Origin: an uncultured Ruminococcus sp.
Lineage (GTDB): Bacteria > Bacillota > Clostridia > Oscillospirales > Acutalibacteraceae
DNA length: 64,000 nt
Assembly: GCA_902776375.1 (NCBI GenBank)
Contig: CACYPV010000003.1
Location: forward strand, 57,417-121,416
Direction: 5' to 3'
Positions 47,327 through 55,634 of this stretch are shown here, piece after piece (the first letter of the stretch is position 1; every line of letters starts with the position of its first letter). The position numbers and the translations under genes were made by a program. Under the pieces are notes generated by a model, which saw only the letters and a list, made by a program, of their open reading frames with translations, did not search any database and had not been told where the DNA came from.

Positions 47327-47917
47327 ATGAATTTTAATGAAGTAAATTTTGAATTCGCTGCGGGAACCGTCAAGCAGCTTCCGCCGTCGGATATTCCCGA
47401 GATCGTTTTTTCGGGTCATTCAAACGTAGGCAAATCATCGCTTATCAATAAGCTTGTACAGCGCAAGGCGCTCGCCAGAGTAAGCGCCCAGCCGGGCAAG
47501 ACCGCGACTATCAACTTTTACCGCCTTCCGGAGTTTCGTCTGGTCGACCTGCCGGGCTACGGCTACGCCAAGGTCTCCAAAGCGGAAAAAGAGCGCTGGG
47601 CGTCTTTGGTTGAAGGTTATCTGTCGGCACAGCGAAACATCAAGCTTATAGTACAGATCATCGACATCCGTCATAAGCCAACAAAGGACGACTACGACAT
47701 GATGACGTTCCTGTACAACAGCAACGCGCCGTTCGTTATTGTGCTTACCAAAAAGGACAAGCTGAAAAAGACAGCCTACGAAAAGCGCATAGAAGAAGCG
47801 CTTGACGAGCTGCAGGACTATGAAGGAATACAGCTCATACCGTTTTCTGCTATAGACGGAAGCGGACTTGACGATATAAAAGAGGTAATTGAGGAATATA
47901 TAACAGAGGAGGAATAA
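47327..47917 (+). CDS. engB: Ribosome biogenesis GTPase EngB (YsxC)
   Basis: GTPase essential for 50S assembly in Bacillus. G1 SGHSNVGKSSLINKL (core GHSNVGKSS, about 28-36), G3 DLPGYGYAK and G4 TKKDKL are clear, and the switch region has QPGKTATINFY. 196 residues, normal. lon-engB adjacency is classical. Two bases separate its stop from the lysA start. Confidence 0.97.
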   Translation: MNFNEVNFEFAAGTVKQLPPSDIPEIVFSGHSNVGKSSLINKLVQRKALARVSAQPGKTATINFYRLPEFRLVDLPGYGYAKVSKAEKERWASLVEGYLSAQRNIKLIVQIIDIRHKPTKDDYDMMTFLYNSNAPFVIVLTKKDKLKKTAYEKRIEEALDELQDYEGIQLIPFSAIDGSGLDDIKEVIEEYITEEE

Positions 47918-47919
47918 CA

Positions 47920-49194
47920 GTGGAGAAAAAGCCGTTTTTGACGCTTGAGCAGGCAAAGGACATCATTAAGGACGTTCCCACGCCGTTCCACGTGTATGAT
48001 GAAAAGGGGATAAGAGAGAACGCGCGCGCGCTCAACAAGGCGTTTGCATGGAATAAGGGCTACAAAGAGTACTTTGCAGTTAAGGCGACTCCCAATCCCT
48101 TTTTGATGAAGATCTTGCAGGAGGAAGGCTGCGGCATGGACTGCTCGTCCTATACCGAGCTTCAATTGTGCGAAGCGTGCGGCATCACCGGCAGCGATAT
48201 CATGTTCAGCTCAAACGTCACTCCTGTTGAGGACATGAAAAAGGCTTACGAGCTGGGCGCGAATATCAATCTTGACGACTACACCCATGTCGAGTTTATC
48301 AAGAAGGTCTGCGGCGTGCCGAAGACTATTTGCTGCCGTTATAATCCGGGCGGAATATTCAAGCTCGGCGACAGCATCGAAAATGTTCAGGTCATGGACA
48401 ACCCCGGCGAATCAAAGTACGGCATGACCGAGGAGCAAATGGTCAAGGCTTTTCTTGAGCTTAAGGAAGCCGGCGCCGAGGAATTCGGAATCCACGCGTT
48501 CCTCGCTTCCAACACTGTTTCCAACGATTATTATCCCGAACTCGCGTCTATTCTTTTCAAGCTTGCGGTTCGCCTGCACGAAAAGACCGGCGTGCATATC
48601 AAGTTCGTCAACCTCTCGGGCGGCGTAGGCGTTGACTATAAGCCCGAGGACAGCAAGAACGATATCGCGGTAATAGGCGAGGGCGTTCGCAAAAAATTCG
48701 AAGAGATCCTTGTGCCCGCAGGCATGGGCGACGTTGAGATTTACACCGAGCTGGGCAGATACATGCTCGCGCCCTACGGTGCGCTTATCGCCACGGCTAT
48801 CCATGAAAAGCACATTTACAAGGAATATATCGGTCTTGACGCGTGCGCGGCTAACCTGATGCGCCCCGCGATGTACGGCTCCTATCACCACATCACCGTG
48901 CTCGGCAAGGAGAACGCACCCTGCGACCACAAATACGATGTGACAGGTGGTCTGTGCGAGAACAACGATAAATTCGCTATTGACCGCATGCTGCCGAAGA
49001 TCGACATCGGTGATATCCTGTACATACACGATGCCGGCGCACACGGCTTTTCAATGGGCTACAACTACAACGGCAAGCTCCGCAGCGCCGAGGTGCTGTA
49101 CTGCGAGGATGGCAGCCACAAGCTTATCCGCCGTGCGGAAACACCAAAGGATTACTTTGCGACCTTCGATTTTTCGGATTTTAAATTTGAATAA
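47920..49194 (+). CDS. lysA: Diaminopimelate decarboxylase
   Basis: PLP enzyme that decarboxylates meso-diaminopimelate to lysine. The PLP lysine lies in YFAVKATPNPF (near residue 53), HAFLASNTV contains the histidine stacking on the cofactor, and GGVGVDYKPE and ELGRYMLAP are the phosphate- and substrate-binding segments. 424 residues. The GTG start at 47920 has a strong AGAGGAGGAA site. It belongs to the fold-type III group shared with ornithine/arginine decarboxylases; DAP is the most likely substrate, but a carboxynorspermidine-type relative cannot be fully excluded. Confidence 0.88.
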   Translation: MEKKPFLTLEQAKDIIKDVPTPFHVYDEKGIRENARALNKAFAWNKGYKEYFAVKATPNPFLMKILQEEGCGMDCSSYTELQLCEACGITGSDIMFSSNVTPVEDMKKAYELGANINLDDYTHVEFIKKVCGVPKTICCRYNPGGIFKLGDSIENVQVMDNPGESKYGMTEEQMVKAFLELKEAGAEEFGIHAFLASNTVSNDYYPELASILFKLAVRLHEKTGVHIKFVNLSGGVGVDYKPEDSKNDIAVIGEGVRKKFEEILVPAGMGDVEIYTELGRYMLAPYGALIATAIHEKHIYKEYIGLDACAANLMRPAMYGSYHHITVLGKENAPCDHKYDVTGGLCENNDKFAIDRMLPKIDIGDILYIHDAGAHGFSMGYNYNGKLRSAEVLYCEDGSHKLIRRAETPKDYFATFDFSDFKFE

Positions 49195-49203
49195 TACGGC
49201 AAC

Positions 49204-49242
49204 GCCTCATGTCTTTCGTTTTGATCGACATGAGGCTTTTTT
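49204..49242 (+). terminator. Rho-independent terminator after lysA
   Basis: GCCTCATGTC (49204-49213) pairs with GACATGAGGC (49227-49236) around a 13-base loop, followed by six T. It lies between lysA and the convergent feoB and is oriented for lysA; read from the minus strand it lacks a T tract. Confidence 0.92.
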
Positions 49243-49244
49243 AA

Positions 49245-51089
49245 TTAAATAAATACTGCTATTATATGCGATACAACAGCGCAGATTATGATACCGCTTA
49301 TCGTCGGTATAGCCATTGCGAGCACCGTGTGTTTAATGCTGCCTGTTTCCTTTTTAATCGTCAGGCAGGTGGTCGAGCAGGGAAAGTGCAGCACTGTCAT
49401 TATTATCATGCAGACAGCGGTCGTAACAGTCCAGCCGTTTGCGGTGAACAACGCGTACAGTTGTTCATATCCGCTGTAATCGCACATAGTTCCGCTTGCC
49501 ATGTACGACATCATTATTATCGGTATGACTGTTTCGTTGGCGGGAAAGCCCAAAATGAACGCCATTACAATAACGCCGTCCAGCCCGATAAATTTGCCGA
49601 ACGGGTCGAGAAAGTCGGTGCAGTGTTCTAAAACGGAAGTGTTGCCGATATACACGTTCGCGCAAAGCCATATCACCGCGCCCGCGGGAGTCGCGACTAT
49701 TGCAGCCCTGCCGAGGACGAACAGCGTTCTGTCAAGAAACGAGCGGCAAACGGTTTTTATGATCTGCGGCTTGCGGTAGGGAGGGAGCTCCAACACAAAG
49801 CCGGAGGGAGCTCCCTTTACAATCGTCATACTCAACAGCTTTGAAGCCAGCAGCGTGAGTAACACGCACATAACTATGATGAACACTAGCAGCAAAGTGA
49901 CTTTTACCGACGCAATTATGCCGCTTGATACGCCTGCAAAATACATCATCAGAATCGCTATAAGTATAGGCAGCCTGCCGTTGCAGGGCATAAAGTTGTT
50001 GGTCAGCACAGCGATAAGGCGCTCGCGCTTTGTTTCGATAATGCGGCAGCCGGTCACCCCGCAGGCATTGCAGCCTATACCCATCATCATGCACAGGCTC
50101 TGCTTGCCGTGAGCGCCGCTTTTTGCGAAAAATCGGTCAAGGTTGAAGGCAATCCGCGGCAAATATCCGGCGTCCTCAATAAGCGAAAACAAGGGGAAGA
50201 AGATCGCCATAGGCGGCAGCATGACCGACACTACCCAGCTCAGCGTTGTGTATACTCCGTCAATCAGTATGCCCGAGATAAAATGCGGAAGTTTGATAAA
50301 TCCGCAAAACCGGCTCAAATATGTTTTAATCGCTTCAAAGAGCGAGCTCAGCCACTCGCTCGGATAATTTGCGCCCACAGCCGTCAGCCAAAACAGCGCG
50401 GCGCACAGCAACAGCATTATGGGTATGCCCGTCGCCTTTGAGGTCAGCAGTTTGTCGAGCTTTTCCGTGCGGCGCCTGACTTTGTTTATTCCGGACTGCG
50501 ACACGCAGGTTGTAAATATCTTGTCGGCTACGGTATTATCATCGGATATTGGGTCGTATTCGCGGATCAGCGCAGTCTTTTGGCAGGTGATGTTTCCGGT
50601 GCATACATCCATACAGGCTGCTTTAAGCTCCCGCAAGCCCTGCTTTTTGACAGCGGAGCACTTTACAACAGGCGCGCCGAGCATTGCCGATAGCAGTTTA
50701 TCGTCGACGCTTATCCCGCTGCGGCGGGCTTCGTCGCAAAGGTTAAGGCAGATCACGGCTCTTTCGTACATAGACAGCACCTGCACGGCAAAGCGCAGAT
50801 TGCGCCTGAGCGCGCCGGAATCAAGCACCAACACGACGCAGTCGTAGTTATTATTAAGCAGGCAGTCGCGCGTGATAGTTTCTTCCTCGGAAAAGGCAGA
50901 CAGGGAATAGGCGCCGGGCAGGTCTGTGACGGTAAACTCGTTTTGCATATATTTAAAGCTTCCTTCACAGCGTTCGACCGTCTTTCCCGTCCAGTTGCCG
51001 GTGTGTTGTTTAAGCCCGGTCAGCGCGTTAAATACGGTGCTTTTGCCGACATTCGGATTGCCCGCCAGCGCTATCGTGTATCTACTCAT
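49245..51089 (-). CDS. feoB: Ferrous iron transporter FeoB
   Basis: GTPase-coupled membrane transporter for Fe(II). The cytosolic G domain has G1 GNPNVGKST (11-19), G3 DLPGAYSL and G4 NLCD, followed by a GDI-like helical region and a membrane domain of about eight or more segments with two Gate repeats (family cysteines in MGIGCNACGVTGC). At 614 residues it is at the short end of the family. It is encoded opposite to its neighbours and overlaps feoA by 8 bases. Confidence 0.96.
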   Translation of the reverse strand: MSRYTIALAGNPNVGKSTVFNALTGLKQHTGNWTGKTVERCEGSFKYMQNEFTVTDLPGAYSLSAFSEEETITRDCLLNNNYDCVVLVLDSGALRRNLRFAVQVLSMYERAVICLNLCDEARRSGISVDDKLLSAMLGAPVVKCSAVKKQGLRELKAACMDVCTGNITCQKTALIREYDPISDDNTVADKIFTTCVSQSGINKVRRRTEKLDKLLTSKATGIPIMLLLCAALFWLTAVGANYPSEWLSSLFEAIKTYLSRFCGFIKLPHFISGILIDGVYTTLSWVVSVMLPPMAIFFPLFSLIEDAGYLPRIAFNLDRFFAKSGAHGKQSLCMMMGIGCNACGVTGCRIIETKRERLIAVLTNNFMPCNGRLPILIAILMMYFAGVSSGIIASVKVTLLLVFIIVMCVLLTLLASKLLSMTIVKGAPSGFVLELPPYRKPQIIKTVCRSFLDRTLFVLGRAAIVATPAGAVIWLCANVYIGNTSVLEHCTDFLDPFGKFIGLDGVIVMAFILGFPANETVIPIIMMSYMASGTMCDYSGYEQLYALFTANGWTVTTAVCMIIMTVLHFPCSTTCLTIKKETGSIKHTVLAMAIPTISGIIICAVVSHIIAVFI

Positions 51090-51321
51090 ACGCTTTCACC
51101 AATATTTTTTCGCAGTCGCTTTTGCGCAGCGCGACGGTCACACCGTTCACTCTATATGCCGTAGGGTCAGAAAACGGGCTCCTAAACAGGCAAACGATCT
51201 CTTCGCCCTGAGCAATGCCCAAATCCTTTACGCGCTTTACAGACGCGTTTTCGGCGGCAAATGAATGGATCACAGCTTTGCTGTTCGGCGCAAGGTCGCA
51301 AAGGCGTATTATACTGCTCAT
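51082..51321 (-). CDS. feoA: Ferrous iron transport protein FeoA
   Basis: Small SH3-like cytosolic partner of FeoB. The 79 residues contain the family pattern VKRVKDLGIAQGEEIVCLF and YRVNGVTVALRKSDCEKI. The start ATG 51321 has TTGGAG upstream on the minus strand. It shares a divergent gap of about 118 bases with the EamA gene. I found no recognisable Fur or DtxR-type operator there, so iron regulation is not shown by the sequence. Confidence 0.93.
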   Translation of the reverse strand: MSSIIRLCDLAPNSKAVIHSFAAENASVKRVKDLGIAQGEEIVCLFRSPFSDPTAYRVNGVTVALRKSDCEKILVKAYE

Positions 51322-51381
51322 ATCATCAACTCCAAATTCTCACTGCCATACTATGAGGTAAAGATAAATTTGTGCAGGAAC

Positions 51382-51410
51382 TTGTTTTTTTCGGCGCTCT
51401 GTGATAGAAT
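51382..51410 (+). promoter_or_regulatory. Extended -10 promoter for the EamA gene
   Basis: TTGTTT at 51382-51387 and TAGAAT at 51405-51410 with a 17-base spacer and TG two bases before the -10. It lies 30 bases upstream of the EamA start and rules out the longer reading frame that begins at 51401. Confidence 0.8.
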
Positions 51411-51439
51411 GTAGTGGACTAAAAAAAGGAGGGATGAGC

Positions 51440-52381
51440 ATGGAGAAATCAAATAATATCCGCAGCAGCGTTTACCTGTCGCTGACCGCCGTTATTTGGG
51501 GCGTCGCCTTTGTCTTTCAGTCGATGGGCAACGACAGCATGGAGCCGTTTTCCTTTACCGCCTCGCGTTATTTTCTGGGATTTTTGTTTCTTGTCCCTAT
51601 CCTTATCATAAAGTATCATCATCCGCGTTTTCTAGCCGATAATGACGAGATACCGCTAAAAAAAATACCGAAAAAACTGACCATTATAGGCGGCGTGCTG
51701 TGCGGCTTGGCGCTGGGCATAGCGACTATGTTTCAGCAGTATGGCGTAAAGTACACTACTGTGGGAAAGGCGGGCTTTATTACTACACTGTATATCATTC
51801 TGACTCCCATTTTCGGGCTGTTTTTACGCCGCAGGTGTCACTTTACTGTGTGGATAGGCGCGACAGCCGCACTGTTCGGCATGTATCTGCTATGTGTAAA
51901 GGACGGGTTTTGTGTTGAATTCGGCGATATGCTCGTGTTTGTCTGCGCCGTATTCTACACCTTTCACATAATGATAATCGATCATTTCGCGCCTAAAACG
52001 AACGGCGTGCTACTCTCGTGTTTACAATTCTTTGTCAGCTCGGTTTTGTGCGGTATATTGGCATTTATCTTTGAATCGCCGTCGCTCACTCAGCTTCAGG
52101 ACGGCTTGATACCTGTGCTGTACACGGGGATAATGTCGAGCAGCGTGGCGTACACCATGCAAATACTCGGGCAGCGCAACTTCAACCCGACCATAGCCGC
52201 AATGATCATGAGCTTTGAGTCGGTCATTTCGGCTATAGCCGGATATTTCGCGTATCAATGGGGCTTTTTGACAGTTGAGCAAAGCCTGAGCGCTTTGCAG
52301 ATAATCGGCTGCGTTATAATGTTTGCGGCGGTAATTTTCGTTCAGCTCCCATTCGACAAATTAAAACGACGAACAGATTGA
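51440..52381 (+). CDS. EamA/DMT-superfamily transporter
   Basis: Ten-helix membrane transporter of the drug/metabolite superfamily with two EamA repeats (about 15-150 and 160-300). The start is ATG 51440 (MEKSNNIRSSVYLS), six bases after AGGAGGG at 51427-51433. The first helix contains AVIWGVAFVFQSMG, typical of the family, and ESVISAIAGYFAYQWG marks the second repeat. The substrate is unknown; relatives export amino acids or metabolites. 313 residues. Its end overlaps the promoter of the B12-regulated operon. Confidence 0.88.
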   Translation: MEKSNNIRSSVYLSLTAVIWGVAFVFQSMGNDSMEPFSFTASRYFLGFLFLVPILIIKYHHPRFLADNDEIPLKKIPKKLTIIGGVLCGLALGIATMFQQYGVKYTTVGKAGFITTLYIILTPIFGLFLRRRCHFTVWIGATAALFGMYLLCVKDGFCVEFGDMLVFVCAVFYTFHIMIIDHFAPKTNGVLLSCLQFFVSSVLCGILAFIFESPSLTQLQDGLIPVLYTGIMSSSVAYTMQILGQRNFNPTIAAMIMSFESVISAIAGYFAYQWGFLTVEQSLSALQIIGCVIMFAAVIFVQLPFDKLKRRTD

Positions 52382-52406
52382 CGAATCCGCCGCTTTGTGA
52401 TATTAT
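52378..52406 (+). promoter_or_regulatory. Promoter of the cobalamin-regulated operon
   Basis: TTGACG at 52378-52383, overlapping the EamA stop codon, and TATTAT at 52401-52406, 17-base spacer, with TG at 52398-52399. Transcription would begin near 52413, about 40 bases ahead of the riboswitch core. Confidence 0.82.
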
Positions 52407-52439
52407 AAATAAAACATAATAAAATACAGCTTGCGCGTT

Positions 52440-52560
52440 CTGTTCTTCGGAACGGGTAATAGGGAATGCGGTCAGAATCCGCAGCAACTTTCATTACCGT
52501 GTGCTGTCTTTGAACAGCGAGTCGGGTTACTTCCGCGCAGGCTTGGATCTGTATCCTTGG
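52440..52560 (+). promoter_or_regulatory. Cobalamin (B12) riboswitch
   Basis: Aptamer that binds adenosyl- or other cobalamin. Seen in order: GGTAAT (52455-52460) pairing with ATTACC (52493-52498); conserved AGGGAA at 52461-52466; hairpin TGCGG/CCGCA (52467-52471 with 52479-52483) with the GGTCAGAATCC loop region; hairpin GCTGT/ACAGC (52503-52507 with 52514-52518); and a B12-box-like GAGTCGGGTTACTTCCGC at 52519-52536. The order and spacing match cobalamin riboswitches, although several core positions differ from the commonest consensus. It precedes a secreted DUF4430 gene by about 100 bases, which fits B12 control of uptake. Confidence 0.86.
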
Positions 52561-52570
52561 ATAAGAAGGA

Positions 52571-52650
52571 GCACAGCCGAAAAACGCCGCATTTTTCACG
52601 ACTTGCGGTTTGTTCTGTTGTGCTTTTCTTTATAGAAAAGCATTTTTTAT
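52571..52650 (+). terminator. Riboswitch expression platform with terminator hairpin
   Basis: GCTTTTCT (52622-52629) pairs with AGAAAAGC (52634-52641) followed by ATTTTTTATT, an AT-rich intrinsic terminator 24 bases before the first start codon. Upstream, GCACA (52571-52575) can pair with TGTGC (52619-52623) enclosing a CCGCA/TGCGG stem (52587-52591 with 52604-52608); this larger structure shares bases with the terminator and is a candidate alternative fold. The exact switching is inferred. Confidence 0.7.
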
Positions 52651-52664
52651 TTGGAGGACTATTT

Positions 52665-53663
52665 ATGAAAAAGCTATTATCTATCATTCTTGCAATGGCG
52701 CTGTTTGCATCGGCTTTCGGCACAATAAGTGTAAGCGCAGAGGAAAACGCCGACGCCGTTCACGTTGTTGTGAAAAACGGTACGTTCAATACAACTGACG
52801 GAGCACCTTGGCAGGGCGTGCTGCTCGATACGACCGTGACGCTCAACGATGAAGATTCATTGGAATCTGTCATTGAGCGCGCGATCACCGAAAACAGCTA
52901 TGAATTCACTGTATCGCAGTACGGCTACATTTCCTCAATAAACGGTCTTGCAGAGTACGCCGTAAACGGAAGCGGCGGCTGGATGGCGACTCTTAACAAC
53001 TGGTTCACAGCCGACGGAACAACCGCCTATACTGTTGCGAACGGCGGCTTGCAGGCGGGCGACGAGATCGTTATGATGTACACCTGCGCTTGGGGCGCTG
53101 ACGTAGGCAGCCTTTACGGAGATTTTACTACCACGCTTTCTGCAGATGAATTTGGATTCAGAGGTTCTTATATTTCAGAAGCGACAACGCAGGAGTTCTT
53201 CGTGCCTGATATCCATGAATACAATATTGAAATCAACTATCCCGAGGATACGATCACGTTTTTCGCGGTGCCGACAAACAAAAACTATCAGGCAAGAGTT
53301 TATAAAAATGAGTATCAGCCCGAAACCGACGGAGCGGATTATCGCGGCGGAAAGAACGTACCTGTTAAAGACGGGGATGTTATATATATCGGCGTAGGCA
53401 ATCCCGCGTGGCCCACTATGAACAGCTGGGCAGGCACAGCGGAAGAGACCGTGTATACCTTCCGTGTGAAATACAAAATGCTCACAGGCGACCTTAATTC
53501 AAACGGAGTTTTGGATATTGACGACGTAACTGTTTTACAGCGTTACTTAGCGGAATTCGTGGAGCTGACCGATGAACAGTTGAAAGCTGCTGACATGAAT
53601 TCAGACGGCAGCGCAGATATCAACGACGCTACAGAGATACAGCGCAAGCTTGCCGCAAATTGA
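52665..53663 (+). CDS. Secreted DUF4430 (transcobalamin beta-like) protein with dockerin
   Basis: Predicted exported B12-binding protein of 332 residues. ATG 52665 follows GGAGG at 52653-52657. A signal peptide (1-25, cleavage after SVSA) precedes a DUF4430 domain (about 28-165) with SGGWMATLNNWF and GDEIVMMYTCAWGADVG; this family is related to the C-terminal beta domain of intrinsic factor and transcobalamin. A beta-sandwich-like region (about 166-270) follows, then a type I dockerin (about 274-332) with two calcium loops, DLNSNGVLDIDD and DMNSDGSADIND. It is the first gene after the cobalamin riboswitch. Cobalamin binding is inferred from family and regulation, not shown. Confidence 0.85.
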   Translation: MKKLLSIILAMALFASAFGTISVSAEENADAVHVVVKNGTFNTTDGAPWQGVLLDTTVTLNDEDSLESVIERAITENSYEFTVSQYGYISSINGLAEYAVNGSGGWMATLNNWFTADGTTAYTVANGGLQAGDEIVMMYTCAWGADVGSLYGDFTTTLSADEFGFRGSYISEATTQEFFVPDIHEYNIEINYPEDTITFFAVPTNKNYQARVYKNEYQPETDGADYRGGKNVPVKDGDVIYIGVGNPAWPTMNSWAGTAEETVYTFRVKYKMLTGDLNSNGVLDIDDVTVLQRYLAEFVELTDEQLKAADMNSDGSADINDATEIQRKLAAN

Positions 53664-53690
53664 TTTGATTGTTTATAAGGGGCGAAGGGT

Positions 53691-54776
53691 GTGTCAAAGC
53701 TTAACAGGATCATAATTACCGCATTGCTCATAATATCGCTGCTGAGCGGCACACTTTCCGCTTCGGCGCTATCAATCGAGCAGGAACAAAAGCTATGCGA
53801 TACGGGCGAGTATTTGAAGAATAATATAACGCCGCAGGTGGGCTCTATCGGCGGCGAGTGGGTCGTTATCGGTCTTTCGCGCAGCGGAATGTTCAGCGAA
53901 GCGCAAAAGCAGGCGTATTGCGATGCGGTCAAAGCTTACGCAGCCTCAAAGGGCACAAACCGCCTGCACAGCAGGAAATCAAGCGATAATTCGCGCGTTA
54001 TCCTCGCGCTGTCCGCTGTCGGAAAAGACCCGGGGAGCATTGCCGGGTACGACCTCACCGAACCGCTCGCAGATTTTGATTTTGTCAAAACGCAGGGGAT
54101 AAACGGCGTTATCTGGGCTCTAATCGCCTTGGATTCCTGCAATTATTATCTGCAAAATGACTGCCGCGATCAAATGCTCGGCGAGCTTTTAAGCGCCCAA
54201 CACATCGACGGAAGCTGGGGGCTGGACGAAAATGCAGACCCCGATGTTACCGGAATGGCTTTGCAGGCGCTTGCTCCTTATCGCAAGTATGACACCAATA
54301 TCCAAAATGCTGTTGAAAAGGCGCTTTTATGGCTCGATTCTTTATCGTTTGATCTTCTCAGCCCAGAGAGCTGCGCGCAGCTTATTGTTGCGTATACAAC
54401 TCTCGGTATTGCCCCTAACACCGGTCTGATCGACAGCATGATGCGTTACTCCGTCCCGAACGGGTTCGCGCACACATTAAACGGCGAATACAATCAAATG
54501 GCAACAGAGCAGGCTTATTACGCGCTTGCGGCGTGCCGCCGCTTTGAAAACGGAGAAAACGCGCTTTATGATATGAGCGACGTTGCCGACTACACCGTTC
54601 TTGATTTGGACGGCGACGCGCAAGAGAGCATCAACGACGCAACGTATATCCAGCGCTATTTGGCTGAATTTGAGGTCAGCTTTACAACGCCGATGAAACG
54701 CACGGCGGATCTGAATAAAAACGGCAAGGTCGATATCGGCGACGTAACGCTGTATCAGCAGTATCTTGCTCGGTAA
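53691..54776 (+). CDS. Secreted alpha/alpha-barrel (intrinsic-factor alpha-like) protein with dockerin
   Basis: Exported 361-residue protein starting at GTG 53691 with AAGGGG upstream. Signal peptide 1-26 (cleavage near SASA). Residues about 30-285 are a helical barrel of the terpenoid-cyclase/prenyltransferase-repeat type, with repeats such as IDGSWGLDENADPDVTGMAL and NQMATEQAYYALAACRRF; the alpha domain of intrinsic factor and transcobalamin has this fold. No DDxD-type cyclase site is evident, so binding seems likelier than catalysis. A dockerin follows (about 300-361): DLDGDAQESIND is an irregular first calcium loop, DLNKNGKVDIGD a normal second. It sits between two DUF4430 genes in the B12-regulated operon. 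Confidence 0.82.
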   Translation: MSKLNRIIITALLIISLLSGTLSASALSIEQEQKLCDTGEYLKNNITPQVGSIGGEWVVIGLSRSGMFSEAQKQAYCDAVKAYAASKGTNRLHSRKSSDNSRVILALSAVGKDPGSIAGYDLTEPLADFDFVKTQGINGVIWALIALDSCNYYLQNDCRDQMLGELLSAQHIDGSWGLDENADPDVTGMALQALAPYRKYDTNIQNAVEKALLWLDSLSFDLLSPESCAQLIVAYTTLGIAPNTGLIDSMMRYSVPNGFAHTLNGEYNQMATEQAYYALAACRRFENGENALYDMSDVADYTVLDLDGDAQESINDATYIQRYLAEFEVSFTTPMKRTADLNKNGKVDIGDVTLYQQYLAR

Positions 54777-54785
54777 GGATCGTTT

Positions 54786-55634
54786 ATGATTAAGTTTTTG
54801 AACAAGTACAAATGGGTGATTACCGGCGTCATTTTGGCGGCGGTATTGCTCGTTATTGCCTTTATTAGCGGAGGAAATGTCGAGGAAGCAAAAAAGCAGG
54901 CAGAAGTAACGACAGCTGCGGCAACATCCGACAGCGCCGATACAACAGCTTTGACGCATAACAAAATTGCGGAGGAAGCAACACAAAACAGCACTGCCCC
55001 AACTGAAGCCGCTTCAACTGTAGAAACGACGTCGCTAAATGCGACCGAAAGCCTTACCGCAACGTCCGCCGTTCATACTGCGCAGACCACTACTTCTGCG
55101 CAAAGCTCCGCCGCTGTTGAAAAGCCGACAGAAAAGACTTCGGCTCCTGCCGCACCTGTACCCGTGACAAAACCTCAGGAGCAAAAGCCGACCGAAGAAA
55201 AACCGACCGTAAGCGCAAAAAAGCGCTGCACTATATCAATATCCTGCGCAACGCTGCTGAATAATATAGACAAGCTCAAATTAGATGACCGCGAGCTTGT
55301 ACCGGATGACGGTTGGATATTAAAGCCGACGACTGTATTTATCAACAGCAACGATACAGTTTTTGACGTGCTGAAACGGGTGTGCAAAAATAAAAAAATA
55401 CATATGGAATACAGCAATAACCCCGTGTATAATTCAGCATATATCGAGGGTATCGGCAATCTGTATGAGTTTTCCGCAGGCTCAAATTCCGGCTGGATGT
55501 ACAGGGTGAACGGATGGTTCCCAAATTACGGCTGTTCGCAATATTCGCTTAAAGACGGCGATACTATAGAGTGGATGTACACCTGCAACCTCGGTTATGA
55601 TATAGGCGGCAGCAACGCGCGGGGGAATGATTGA
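54786..55634 (+). CDS. Membrane-anchored DUF4430 protein with Thr/Ser/Pro stalk
   Basis: A 282-residue surface protein. One N-terminal transmembrane anchor (WVITGVILAAVLLVIAFI, about 10-27) with no clear cleavage site is followed by a long low-complexity stalk rich in Thr, Ser, Ala and Glu, then Pro/Lys-rich (about 30-146), and a C-terminal DUF4430 domain (about 147-282) with NSGWMYRVNGWF and GDTIEWMYTCNLGYDIGG. This closely parallels the domain of the first gene in the operon. The layout suggests a receptor held above the membrane to pass ligand to the ECF transporter encoded directly downstream; that role is inferred. Confidence 0.83.
   Translation: MIKFLNKYKWVITGVILAAVLLVIAFISGGNVEEAKKQAEVTTAAATSDSADTTALTHNKIAEEATQNSTAPTEAASTVETTSLNATESLTATSAVHTAQTTTSAQSSAAVEKPTEKTSAPAAPVPVTKPQEQKPTEEKPTVSAKKRCTISISCATLLNNIDKLKLDDRELVPDDGWILKPTTVFINSNDTVFDVLKRVCKNKKIHMEYSNNPVYNSAYIEGIGNLYEFSAGSNSGWMYRVNGWFPNYGCSQYSLKDGDTIEWMYTCNLGYDIGGSNARGND

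Noticed and set aside
51401-51439. Longer N-terminus for the EamA transporter
   Set aside because: It would begin within the -10 region of the gene's own promoter and has no ribosome binding site.
52431-52664. Open reading frame extending the DUF4430-dockerin protein upstream by 78 codons
   Set aside because: That stretch is the riboswitch and terminator; the signal peptide and strong ribosome binding site place the start at ATG 52665.
53691-54600. Calling the barrel protein a squalene or terpene cyclase or a prenyltransferase enzyme
   Set aside because: It is exported, lacks a visible DDxD-type catalytic motif and sits in a B12-regulated uptake operon, so a binding role fits better.
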